NCBI GenBank assembly: GCA_913064775.1
Contig: CAJYAD010000024.1
Location: forward strand, 1-53,874
Source: an uncultured Albidovulum sp.
GTDB lineage: Bacteria > Pseudomonadota > Alphaproteobacteria > Rhodobacterales > Rhodobacteraceae
Length of the DNA: 53,874 nt
Direction of reading: 5' to 3'
Shown: positions 16,664 to 25,071 of the stretch, one piece after another
Numbering within the stretch: the stretch's first letter is position 1
How the letters are laid out: each line of letters starts with the position of its first letter
The notes under the pieces: model-generated
The model's database searches: none
The model's input: the letters and a program-made list of their open reading frames with translations, nothing else
What the model was told of the DNA's origin: nothing
Made by a program: the position numbers and the translations under genes

Positions 16664-18343
16664 CTACCCGGCCGCCGAGGCCTGTTTCTGACGGGCAATC
16701 TCGGCGCGACGCAGGATGAAGCGCTGGATCTTGCCGCTGGGGGTCTTGGGCAGGTCCGTGACAAAGTCGATCTCGCGCGGGTAGGCATGGGCCGACAGCC
16801 GGCGCCGCACCAGTTGCTGCAGCGTCTCGCGCAGCGCCGCATCCCCGGTGACCCCGGCGCGCAGGATGACGAAGGCCTTGACGATCTCGGTGCGCTCACG
16901 GTCGGGCACGCCGACCACCGCGGTCTCGATCACATCGGGATGTTCCAGCAGCACGCTTTCCACGTCGAACGGCCCGATCCGGTAGCCCGACGAGGTGATC
17001 ACGTCATCCGCCCGACCGATGAAGCTGACCGATCCGTCCGGCTCCAACTCGACGCTGTCGCCGGTGCGGTAATAGCCGCCCGCGATCGCTGGCGTGTCCT
17101 TGTTGAGATAGCCGGTGAACCACAGCGCGGGCGAGCGCGCGATATCCACCGCCAGCGTGCCGGGCTGGTTTGGCCCCAGCTCCTGCCCGGCCTCGTCCAG
17201 CACCGCCATCCGGTAGCCCGGCATCGCGCGCCCCGCCGATCCCGCGCGGACCGGATGGTCCAGCCCGTGGTGGTTGTTGACGCACATGCCCAGCTCGGTC
17301 TGGCCGTAATGGTCGTGGATCGGCGCGCCCAGATGTTCGGCGAACCAGCGGATCACCTCGGGGTTCAGCGGCTCGCCGGCAGAGCTGACCACCCGCAGCC
17401 GGCCCTTCACCGCCGCCGCCGCCTCGGGCCCCGCCGCCAGCAGAAGGCGGAACGCGGTGGGAGAGCCTGCAAGGCTGGTCACCCCGAGCCGGTCGATGAT
17501 GCGGTAGGTGCTGTCGGCGGTGAAGCCGCCCTCGCACAGCGTCGTGGCGCAGCCCAGCAGCAAGGGGCCGCAGACGGCATAGTAAAGGCCGTAAGCCCAG
17601 CCCGGATCAGCGATATTCCAGAACACGTCATCGCGGCGCAGGCCAACGGCCTGGCGCATGTAAAGCCCGAAGGAGAGCAGCGCGAAGAGCGGCACCGGCA
17701 CCCCCTTCGGCGCGCCCGTGGTGCCCGAGGTCGACATCAGCATGAACAGATCCGTGCCGCGCCGCATCACCGGGGCAAAGCTGGCATCAGCCGCCGCCAT
17801 CGCGGCGCCAAAGTCGATATCGCCGTCTGGCAGGGCCGCCCCTTCCGTGCGCACCAGCGCCACGCGGGGGCAATCCGGCACCTCGTCCAGCTTGGCGCGG
17901 TTGGCGCTGTCGGTCACGATCAGCTTGGCGCGGCTGGTCTGCAGGCGCTGCTCGATCGCGCGGGGGCCGAAGGCGGTGAACAGCGGCTGATAGACCGCTC
18001 CCAGACGCCAGGCGCCGAGGATCACCGCGATCAGCTCGACCCGGCGCGGCAGCAGCCCCGAGACCACATCGCCCGGCCCCACGCCCTGGGCCTGAAACAG
18101 GTTCGCGGCCCGGGCCGAGAGGGCGCGCAGATCCTCGAAGCTGTAGTCTGTCAGCACCTGATCGGCGGACAGGCAGCGCAGCGCGATCCGGCCCTCGCCG
18201 CAATGGCGGTCGCAGCATTCGACGCAGGCGTTGATCGCGGCGTCGAGATCGCCGGCGAAGGCGCGTTTCTCGGCCTTCAGATCGAAACCCGACCAGGCCG
18301 CGCCGTAATCGGGTCGCGGCGCGGCAGCAAGCGCATCTGACAT
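16664..18343 (-). CDS. Acyl-CoA synthetase (medium-chain, AMP-forming)
   Basis: Enzyme of 559 residues of the AMP-binding (ANL) superfamily. It has the P-loop-like MLMSTSGTTGAPKGVP, the adenine-binding YGQTEL, the hinge YRTGDSVELEPDGSVSFIGRADDVI and the C-terminal catalytic lysine region (KTPSGKIQR). Overall pattern is closest to the medium-chain acyl-CoA ligase (ACSM) group; acetate or another short acid is possible. I start at 18343, preceded by GGGAGGAT. The open frame runs on upstream but into the intergenic repeat. It is monocistronic or the last gene of a short unit. Confidence 0.88.
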   Translation of the reverse strand: MSDALAAAPRPDYGAAWSGFDLKAEKRAFAGDLDAAINACVECCDRHCGEGRIALRCLSADQVLTDYSFEDLRALSARAANLFQAQGVGPGDVVSGLLPRRVELIAVILGAWRLGAVYQPLFTAFGPRAIEQRLQTSRAKLIVTDSANRAKLDEVPDCPRVALVRTEGAALPDGDIDFGAAMAAADASFAPVMRRGTDLFMLMSTSGTTGAPKGVPVPLFALLSFGLYMRQAVGLRRDDVFWNIADPGWAYGLYYAVCGPLLLGCATTLCEGGFTADSTYRIIDRLGVTSLAGSPTAFRLLLAAGPEAAAAVKGRLRVVSSAGEPLNPEVIRWFAEHLGAPIHDHYGQTELGMCVNNHHGLDHPVRAGSAGRAMPGYRMAVLDEAGQELGPNQPGTLAVDIARSPALWFTGYLNKDTPAIAGGYYRTGDSVELEPDGSVSFIGRADDVITSSGYRIGPFDVESVLLEHPDVIETAVVGVPDRERTEIVKAFVILRAGVTGDAALRETLQQLVRRRLSAHAYPREIDFVTDLPKTPSGKIQRFILRRAEIARQKQASAAG

Positions 18344-18432
18344 GGTGATCCTCCCTCGGTTCCCCGAAAAGGGGCAGCGGCCCCGTTTCAGGCCTATTGG
18401 TACAAGAGCGCCGCGCGCTGGGGAAGTGGCGG

Positions 18433-18461
18433 GCGGGGGCGCTGCCCCCTGCACCCCCGGG
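18433..18461. repeat. Dispersed GC-rich intergenic repeat, copy 1
   Basis: Twenty-nine bases (from GCGGGGGCGCTGCCCCC to ACCCCCGGG) are identical to 47548-47576. The first half folds into a GGGGGC/GCCCCC hairpin. This copy continues into GATATTTTCGCCAGAAAGAA. I recognise this as an element common between genes in Rhodobacteraceae genomes. Confidence 0.7.
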
Positions 18462-18535
18462 ATATTTTCGCCAGAAAGAAAGCGAGCCGGAGGGCGATTT
18501 CGTCTGCTCCGTATGCGGCGGGGCCGGCGAGGTCC

Positions 18536-21028
18536 CTAGGGGCCGAGCCGCCGGCTGGTGCGCTCCAAAAGCGCCTGCTTGAACCGCGGGCGGTGGGCCA
18601 GCAGGTGATCGGCGCCGAGCTTGGCGAAATCAAGCACCACCATCCAGGCCAGGTTGTAGACCCAGATCAAGGCGATCGCGCCCCAGCCCACCGCCGGCAT
18701 CAGCCAGCCGAACCCGGTCATCGCGACCGCCAGAACCTGCGTCGCCAGCACCGCCGAGGCCAGTTGCCACGACGGATAGGGCCTGTGCCAGAAGCCCTTG
18801 CGATTGCGGGTGACGAACAGCATCAGATGCCCGCCGACCACCAGTTGCAGGAAGATCATCGTCTGCAGATGCGCGGTGTCGACGTGATAGAGGATGCGGC
18901 CCAGATACATCAGCCCGAAGGTCTGGATCACCGACAACACCCCCAGAAGCGAGGACACGGTCAGCACCCAGCCCATGTTCCAGCGCACCGGCACCTTCGA
19001 CAGCCACGTGTTGTCATAGGCGATCGTCATGATCGGGATGTCGTCGAGCAGCGCCAGCAGGATGATCATCACCGCGGTCAGCGGATAGATCCCGAAGATC
19101 AGCATGGCGAGGACCACGAACAGCATGATGTCGATGGTCATGGCGATGCGGTAGATCGCGTAGCTCGTCATCCGCTCGAAGATCCGCCGTGCTTCCTCGA
19201 CCGCCGAGATGATGGTGGAAAGGCCCGGGTTGGTCAGGATCAGATCCGCCGCCGCACGGGCCGCGTCGGTGGCGCCGGACACGGCGATGCCCACATCCGC
19301 CTGCTTGATCGCCGGTGCGTCGTTCACCCCGTCGCCGGTCATGCCGACGATATGGCCGCGCTCTTGCAGCGCCTTGACGATGCGGTACTTGTGCTCGGGG
19401 AAGACCCGGGCGAAGCCGTCGGCGGCCTCGACCTGTTCGGCGGCGTCGGCGACCAGCGGGTGGCCATCGTCGCCGAACAGATCGGTCGCGGGGCGCAGGT
19501 TGGTGCCAAGCCCCAGCTTGCCCGCGATCTCGCGCCCGATCGCGGTGTCGTCGCCGGTGACCATCTTGACCTCAATCCCGTGGGCGCGGGCCCGGGCGAT
19601 GGTCTGGGCGGAATCCTCGCGCGGGGGGTCGAAGAGCGGCAGGATGCCGAGGAAGGTCCAGGCCGCGCCCTCGGCCCTGGCGACCCCGAGGGTGCGAAAG
19701 CCCTTGGCGGCGAGCTCGGCGACGATGCGTTCGGCGCGGGCGGCCTCGTCGCCGGTCAGCCCGGCCAGATCGGCGATCACCTGCGGCGCGCCCTTGGTGA
19801 CGCGGAAGGTGCCGCCGGGGCCGGTGACGCGGGCCTCGGTGCGCTTGCCGATCGGGTCGAAGGGGGTGAAATCGGTCTGGGCATAGGCCGCCAGCGCCTG
19901 CGGATCGGCCAGCCCGCCGATCACCGCAAGGTCGATCGCATCCTCATCCTCGGCCTTGGAGGCCAGCGCGCCGGCGAGGATCAGCGCCTGCGTGTCGGGG
20001 GCCGCGAACAGTTCCGGCGCCCCCAGGGTCAGGCGGTTCTGGGTCAGCGTGCCGGTCTTGTTGGAACAGAGGATGTCGATGCCGGCCATTTCCTCGATCG
20101 ATTGCAGCCGCGACACGATCGCCTTCTTCTTCGACAGCGCCAGCGCGCCCAGCGCCATGGTGACCGACAGCACCGCCGGCATCGCCACCGGGATCGAGGC
20201 CACGACCAGAATCAGCACGAATTGCAAAAGCGTCGCGGGCGGGGCGCCGCGAAACAGCTCAACCACGATCAGGATCGCCGAGAGGATCAGCGCCACGAGG
20301 ATCAGGAAATCGCCGATCCGCATCACCGCGCGCTGGAAATGCGACACCGCGCCCGCGCCCTCGACCAGCTTGGCGGTGCGGCCGAGAAAGGTCTGCGCCC
20401 CGGTCGCGGTCACCTGGGCCAGCATCTCGCCCTGCTTGGCGACCGAACCGGAATAGGCGTCCTCGCCCGGGGTCTTGGCGACCGGCAGGGATTCGCCCGT
20501 CAGCGCGGCCTGGTCGACCGACAGATAGGCGCCGTCGCGCAGCCGCACGTCGGCGGGGATCACGTCGCCCAGCCGGATGCGGATCACATCGCCCGGCACC
20601 AGCACGGCGGCATCCACCTCGGCCCATTGGCCATCGCGCAGCGCCCGCGCCTTCAGCGCCAGCTGCCCCTTCAGCGCGGCCAGCGCGTCGTCGGCCTTGT
20701 GCTCTTGCCAAAAGCCGATGCCGGCGTTGAACAGCAAGAGCACCAGGATGATCGCCAGATCCGGCCAGTGCCGGTTCAGCGCCGACAGCAGCGCCGCCGC
20801 CTCGATCATCCAGGGGGTCGGGCCCCAGAAATAGCCCGCAAGCCGTCTGAGCGGGCTGACCCGGTGCTCGGCCAGCGCGTTCGGCCCGTAGCTGGCCAGC
20901 CGCCGGGCGGCCTCGGCGCCGCTGAGCCCCACGGTCAGGTCGGTCTGGGGCGGGTCGGTCTGGGGGAGATCGGCCTTGGGAAGGTCGGCCTTGCCAAGGT
21001 CGGGGGCCATGGCACCCGCCCGGGTCAT
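18536..21028 (-). CDS. P-type H+-ATPase-like protein with Asn at the phosphorylation site
   Basis: Integral membrane protein of 830 residues, the size and order of plasma-membrane proton-pumping (P3A) ATPases. The actuator-domain TGES is present (ALTGESLPV), as are the ATP-site TGDD and the hinge MTGDGVNDAPAIK; about ten hydrophobic segments include LLALLDDIPIMTI, matching the M6 region. The phosphorylation motif, however, reads CSNKTGTLT: residue 323 is Asn (AAC, 20060-20062) where the family has the phosphorylated Asp. The start at 21028 overlaps the upstream hydrolase stop (ATGA); the longer open frame upstream is a shadow. The family is clear; pump activity is in doubt. Confidence 0.9.
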   Translation of the reverse strand: MTRAGAMAPDLGKADLPKADLPQTDPPQTDLTVGLSGAEAARRLASYGPNALAEHRVSPLRRLAGYFWGPTPWMIEAAALLSALNRHWPDLAIILVLLLFNAGIGFWQEHKADDALAALKGQLALKARALRDGQWAEVDAAVLVPGDVIRIRLGDVIPADVRLRDGAYLSVDQAALTGESLPVAKTPGEDAYSGSVAKQGEMLAQVTATGAQTFLGRTAKLVEGAGAVSHFQRAVMRIGDFLILVALILSAILIVVELFRGAPPATLLQFVLILVVASIPVAMPAVLSVTMALGALALSKKKAIVSRLQSIEEMAGIDILCSNKTGTLTQNRLTLGAPELFAAPDTQALILAGALASKAEDEDAIDLAVIGGLADPQALAAYAQTDFTPFDPIGKRTEARVTGPGGTFRVTKGAPQVIADLAGLTGDEAARAERIVAELAAKGFRTLGVARAEGAAWTFLGILPLFDPPREDSAQTIARARAHGIEVKMVTGDDTAIGREIAGKLGLGTNLRPATDLFGDDGHPLVADAAEQVEAADGFARVFPEHKYRIVKALQERGHIVGMTGDGVNDAPAIKQADVGIAVSGATDAARAAADLILTNPGLSTIISAVEEARRIFERMTSYAIYRIAMTIDIMLFVVLAMLIFGIYPLTAVMIILLALLDDIPIMTIAYDNTWLSKVPVRWNMGWVLTVSSLLGVLSVIQTFGLMYLGRILYHVDTAHLQTMIFLQLVVGGHLMLFVTRNRKGFWHRPYPSWQLASAVLATQVLAVAMTGFGWLMPAVGWGAIALIWVYNLAWMVVLDFAKLGADHLLAHRPRFKQALLERTSRRLGP
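20936..20995 (-). repeat. Four 15-base tandem units in the ATPase 5' end
   Basis: Four imperfect 15-base units encode KADLP, KADLP, QTDPP and QTDL(T), a repeated acidic/proline linker at about residues 12-31, before the first conserved part of the protein. Such units can change copy number by slippage without shifting the frame. Confidence 0.7.
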
Positions 21029-22140
21029 GCCGGGATCGCCTTCAGCCAGGCGCCGATGCCGGGCCAGGCATCCTTCAGCGTGCGCGCCCCCATGAACAGG
21101 CCGATATGGCCGCCGGGCACCGTCTGCTTCACGATCCGCGCGGCGGGGGTGCCGACCAGATCGGCGGCGGCATAGACCTGTTCCCAGGTGGTGATGTCGT
21201 CGCTTTCGCCGGCCAGCAGGTAAAGCGGACAAGTGATGTCCTTCAGCGCCAGTTTGCGGCCCAGCCCGGTGAACTTGCCCTTGGCAAAGAGGTTGCGTTT
21301 GAACAGAAGGTCGATCGCCTGCAGGTAATAGCGCCCCGGCAGGTCGATCGGGTTCTCGTACCAACGCTCGAAATGCTCGGTCCGGGCGACGTAATCGGCA
21401 TCCTCGGCATGCGCATAAAGGTCGACGAACTTGCCCAGATATTGCTGGTCGGGATGCATGTTCTTCCAGCCGGTCAGCATGTATTGCCCCAGCATCCGCC
21501 CCTCGCCCGAGGCGACCATCTCCTCATACATGCTTAGCGGCATGGTATGGGCCAGCCGCTTGATCGGGCCGTCGCCGGCGTCGGTGTCTATGGGCGACCC
21601 GGCCAGCACCAGCGCCGCCACCTTCTGCGGAAAGCGCGCCGCATACATCGCCGACATCCAGCCGCCCTGACACAGGCCGACCAGCGCGACGCGGCCACCC
21701 AGATCGTCGACCGCCACGTTGATCTCGGCCAGGTATTTGTCGATGTCGTAGTCGCGCATCTCGGGCGTCGCGGGCTTCCAGTCGGTGGCCAGAACGCGCG
21801 GCAGACCGGCGGCCAGCAGGGTCTCGATCAGGCTTTGACCCCTCTGGTAGTCGGCGATGGTCGCGCTGTGGCCCGCATAGGGCGCGTCGACCAGCACCGG
21901 CAGGCCCGAGCTGCCCTTGGAGAAATCCCGCAGCCGCATGGTGTCGAAATCGCGCAGGATGCGGTTCTTGGTGGCCCATTCGGACGGCGGCGGGGACTCG
22001 ATCGAGATCGTCTCGGCGGTGGCCATCAGGCTGTCGTGGATCATGTCGAGGCCGGCGGCCTCCATCTCCATCGCCGCGGCCATGGGCCAGAACCAGGGCA
22101 CGCTGTGTTCGAACTTCGGGGTCTTGGTCTTGCGGGTCAT
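21025..22140 (-). CDS. PhaC-like alpha/beta hydrolase with catalytic cysteine
   Basis: Protein of 371 residues. The nucleophile elbow reads GLCQGG with Cys157, as in polyhydroxyalkanoate synthases (G-x-C-x-G) rather than the Ser of lipases. Candidate Asp (AGESDD) and His (PGGHIG) lie in the expected C-terminal places. The size resembles class III PhaC, but it lacks the usual PhaE-linked context, so it could instead be a PHA-related hydrolase. It follows phosphotransacetylase and acetate kinase genes and overlaps the ATPase start. CAGGAGAG precedes the ATG. Confidence 0.75.
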   Translation of the reverse strand: MTRKTKTPKFEHSVPWFWPMAAAMEMEAAGLDMIHDSLMATAETISIESPPPSEWATKNRILRDFDTMRLRDFSKGSSGLPVLVDAPYAGHSATIADYQRGQSLIETLLAAGLPRVLATDWKPATPEMRDYDIDKYLAEINVAVDDLGGRVALVGLCQGGWMSAMYAARFPQKVAALVLAGSPIDTDAGDGPIKRLAHTMPLSMYEEMVASGEGRMLGQYMLTGWKNMHPDQQYLGKFVDLYAHAEDADYVARTEHFERWYENPIDLPGRYYLQAIDLLFKRNLFAKGKFTGLGRKLALKDITCPLYLLAGESDDITTWEQVYAAADLVGTPAARIVKQTVPGGHIGLFMGARTLKDAWPGIGAWLKAIPA

Positions 22141-22233
22141 GTCGCTCTCCTGCTGTCGTTCGGCGCGCTCCCCTCCGCTGATCCGGGCCCCCCTCCCAGC
22201 CCCCCAATCCCGGCGGCCGCGATGTCGGATCTG

Positions 22234-23457
22234 CTAGGTTCGAAGTACCTCAAGCGTGTGACGGGCGATGATCAGGTCTTCGTTCGTGGGGATCACGAAG
22301 GCGGGAACCGCGGCGCCTTCGGGGCTGATGCGCGGGCCGTCCGCGGCATTGGCCGCAGGATCCAGCCGCAGGCCCAGCCAGGCGGCGGCCTCGATCACCC
22401 GGGCGCGCACCGGGGCCGCGTGCTCGCCAATGCCGCCGGTGAAGACCAGCGCATCAAGCCCGCCCAGCGCCGCCGCCAGCGATCCCAGTTCGCGCCCGAT
22501 GCGGTAGGTGAACAGATCCACCGCTTCGCGCGCCTCGGCGGCGTCGCTGGCCAGCAACCGGCGCATGTCGCCCGAGATCCCCGACACCCCCAGCAGCCCG
22601 GAGCGGCGGTAGAGCAGATCGCTGAGGTCCGCCGCGCCCATGCCCTTCTCGGCCATCAGATAGAGCAGCACCCCGGGGTCGATCGCGCCCGAACGCGTGG
22701 TCATCAGCAGCCCGTCCAGCGCCGAGAACCCCATGGTCGAGGCGACCGAGCGGCCCTGATGCACCGCGCACATGCTGGCCCCGCCGCCCAGATGGGCGAT
22801 GACCACCCGGCCCCCGGCCACCGGCCCCAGATGCGCGGGCAGGGTCGAGACGATATATTCATAGGACAGCCCGTGAAAGCCGTAGCGCCGGATGCCCTGA
22901 TCGTGCAGGTCGCGCGGGATCCCGTAGCGGGTGGTCAGCGGCGCGTTGGTGGCGTGAAAGCCGGTGTCAAAACAGCCGACCTGCGGCAGGTCCGGGTGGC
23001 TGCGCGCCAGCGCCCGCACCGGGGCCAGATTGTGCGGCTGATGCAAGGGCGCCAGCGGGTTCAGCGTCTTCAGCCGGCGCAGGATCGCGGGCGTCAGGCG
23101 CAGCGGCGCGGCGAAATCCGGCCCGCCATGCACGATCCGGTGCCCCGCCCCGATCAGGCGCAGCCCGGCGCCGTAAGCCTCGATCCAGCCCAGCACGCGC
23201 GCCAGCGCCGCCTCATGGCGCCCGCCGGGCGCTAGATCCTCGTCCACCCCATCCTTGGGCGCGTCGCCGCCTCCGTCACTGGCCCCCTCCCTGGCCCCGT
23301 CACTGGCCCCGGTGATGCGCAGATGCGGGGTATCGCCCAGCCCGTCGGCCACGCCCTTCGCCAGCGGCACCGGATCGCCACCCCCGGGCGCCACCCTGTA
23401 GACGGTGAACTTCAGGCTGGTCGAACCCGCGTTCAGGATCAGCAGCGCCTCGGTCAT
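22234..23457 (-). CDS. ackA: Acetate kinase
   Basis: Protein of 407 residues converting acetyl phosphate and ADP to acetate and ATP, or the reverse. It starts with LILNAGSTSLKF, and has FDTGFHATN, YGFHGLSYEYI, VIAHLGGGASM, FTGGIGEH and the C-terminal NEDLIIARH, all family marks. Residues about 50-72 are an aspartate/glycine-rich insertion (GASDGAREGASDGGG) encoded by an imperfect 24-base repeat at 23275-23310. Its start overlaps the phosphotransacetylase stop by 4 bases. Confidence 0.95.
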   Translation of the reverse strand: MTEALLILNAGSTSLKFTVYRVAPGGGDPVPLAKGVADGLGDTPHLRITGASDGAREGASDGGGDAPKDGVDEDLAPGGRHEAALARVLGWIEAYGAGLRLIGAGHRIVHGGPDFAAPLRLTPAILRRLKTLNPLAPLHQPHNLAPVRALARSHPDLPQVGCFDTGFHATNAPLTTRYGIPRDLHDQGIRRYGFHGLSYEYIVSTLPAHLGPVAGGRVVIAHLGGGASMCAVHQGRSVASTMGFSALDGLLMTTRSGAIDPGVLLYLMAEKGMGAADLSDLLYRRSGLLGVSGISGDMRRLLASDAAEAREAVDLFTYRIGRELGSLAAALGGLDALVFTGGIGEHAAPVRARVIEAAAWLGLRLDPAANAADGPRISPEGAAVPAFVIPTNEDLIIARHTLEVLRT

Positions 23458-24854
23458 GCCGGTGCCCCCTTCGCCGCCCCCGTCTCATGCGCATGGATCA
23501 GCGCCGCCACCGCGCAAGAGGCCAGCCGGCTTTGCGCGCTGTCAGAGCGGCTGGTCAGCACGATCGGCACCCGCGCGCCCAGCACCACGCCCGCGGCCTC
23601 GCTGTTGGCCAGATATTCCAGCTGCTTGGCCATCATGTTGCCGGCATCCAGATCCGGTGCCAGCAGGATGTCCGCCCGTCCCGCCACGTCGGACCGGATA
23701 TGCTTTATCTCGGCCGCCAGCGTCGAAACCGCGTTGTCGAAGGCCAAGGGCCCGTCCAGCACGCCGCCGGTGATCTGCCCGCGTTCGGCCATCTTGCACA
23801 GCGCCGCGGCGTCCAATGTCGAGGGGATGCGCGGGTTGATCATCTCGACCGCCGACAGGATCGCCACCCTGGGCCGCGCGATGCCCAGCGCATGCGCCAT
23901 GCCGATCGCGTTCTGCACGATGTCGCGCTTGGTCTCCAGATCCGGGGCGATGTTGATCGCGCCGTCGGTGATGAACAGCGGCCGGTCGGTGCCCGGCACA
24001 TCCATCAGAAAGACATGGCTGAGGCGGCGCGCGGTGCGCAGGTTCATCTCGGCGCGCAGCACGGGGCGCAGGAATTCGTCCGTATGCAGGCTGCCCTTCA
24101 TCAGCGCATGAACCTTGCCCTCATGCGCCATGCGCGCGCCTGCCTCGGCGGCGGCGTCGGAATGTTCGGTCGCCACCAGCGGCCAGGGCGAGATGTCGAT
24201 CCCGGCGGCCTTTGCCGCGGCGCGGATGCGGGCCTCGGGGCCGACGAAGATCGGCGAGATCAACCCCGCCCTGGCCGCCGCCACCGCCCCGGCCAGCGCA
24301 TTGGCCTCGACCGGGTGGATCACGGCGATGCTTAGCGGCGGCAGCTTTGCGGCCTGCGCGACAAGGCGGTGGAACTTGGCGCCGCGCTCCTCGATGATCA
24401 GGCCGGGATCGCGCGCGGGGCCGGGCAGCATGGCCTTGGCCGGGGCGATCACATGCAGCCGCCCCTCCAGCACCTTCGCGCCCAAGGGGCCGGTGCCTTC
24501 GCAGATCAGCACAACGGCGCGGCGGGCGAGGTCGACCGTCTCGACGCGCAGCTCCAGCTCCAGCGTCTCGTCGACCGCCAGTGCCGCGTCAAAGCGCAGC
24601 TCGGCCCGCTCGATCCGGCTGCCAAGGCCCGGCAGGGCGCCGCCGACAAGCGCGCTGAGCATCAGCCCCACCCAGGCCGCAGGCCCGCTGTCTGCGCTGA
24701 CCTGCGCCCGCCCCCCCGCCAGCGCGGCGATCAATTCCAGATCGCGCAGGGTCAGCTTGCGGCTCAGCCGGGCGGACTCGCCGGGGCGGATCTGGTCCAC
24801 CGTGCGGCTGGGGATCGGCTGGGGCTGTTCGGGGCTGTGCCGGTCTTCGGTCAT
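23454..24854 (-). CDS. Phosphate acetyl/butyryltransferase with N-terminal hot-dog domain
   Basis: Protein of 466 residues. Residues about 160-460 are a phosphotransacetylase domain (VIHPVEANALAGAV, HALMKGSLHTDEFLRPV, FITDGAINIAPDL). Residues about 15-140 correspond to the MaoC-like hot-dog domain of the bifunctional enoyl-CoA hydratase/phosphate acetyltransferase group, but the hydratase signature (D-x-N-P-x-H-x-D) is replaced by AGGRAQVSAD, so hydratase activity is unlikely. First gene of the minus-strand pta-ackA-hydrolase-ATPase operon. Acetyl- versus butyryl-CoA preference cannot be told. Confidence 0.9.
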   Translation of the reverse strand: MTEDRHSPEQPQPIPSRTVDQIRPGESARLSRKLTLRDLELIAALAGGRAQVSADSGPAAWVGLMLSALVGGALPGLGSRIERAELRFDAALAVDETLELELRVETVDLARRAVVLICEGTGPLGAKVLEGRLHVIAPAKAMLPGPARDPGLIIEERGAKFHRLVAQAAKLPPLSIAVIHPVEANALAGAVAAARAGLISPIFVGPEARIRAAAKAAGIDISPWPLVATEHSDAAAEAGARMAHEGKVHALMKGSLHTDEFLRPVLRAEMNLRTARRLSHVFLMDVPGTDRPLFITDGAINIAPDLETKRDIVQNAIGMAHALGIARPRVAILSAVEMINPRIPSTLDAAALCKMAERGQITGGVLDGPLAFDNAVSTLAAEIKHIRSDVAGRADILLAPDLDAGNMMAKQLEYLANSEAAGVVLGARVPIVLTSRSDSAQSRLASCAVAALIHAHETGAAKGAPA

Positions 24855-25071
24855 CGGGGGTCTCCGCCTTTGTCGCGGGCCGGTGGAAGCGTCGGGCCCG
24901 CCCCCTTCTACCCCGGGCCGGCCGCGCCGCCGTTGACATGGATCACACGCTGGAACCGGCCGGACCCCAAGTCACGTCACGTTTCCAACATCCGCGTGTC
25001 CGGCCCGGCACCAGGGCGATTGACGCAGCCCCCGGCGCACCGAATAGTCCCCCAAACGGGAGGAGAACCAA

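Noticed and set aside
16493-18340. 615-codon plus-strand open frame opposite the acyl-CoA synthetase
   Set aside because: Shadow frame; the synthetase motifs are on the minus strand and the plus translation matches nothing.
20936-20995. CRISPR-like repeats
   Set aside because: The 15-base units are contiguous, in frame and coding, with no spacers; no CRISPR array or cas gene is visible in the window.
18593-21175. 860-codon plus-strand open frame across the ATPase gene
   Set aside because: It is the antisense shadow of the P-type ATPase and hydrolase genes; the translation is rich in His, Arg, Gln and Gly with no family pattern.
24933-24938. TTGACA as a -35 box for the acyl-CoA synthetase at 25072
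   Set aside because: No acceptable -10 box at 16-18 bases downstream, so a single hexamer match is not enough.
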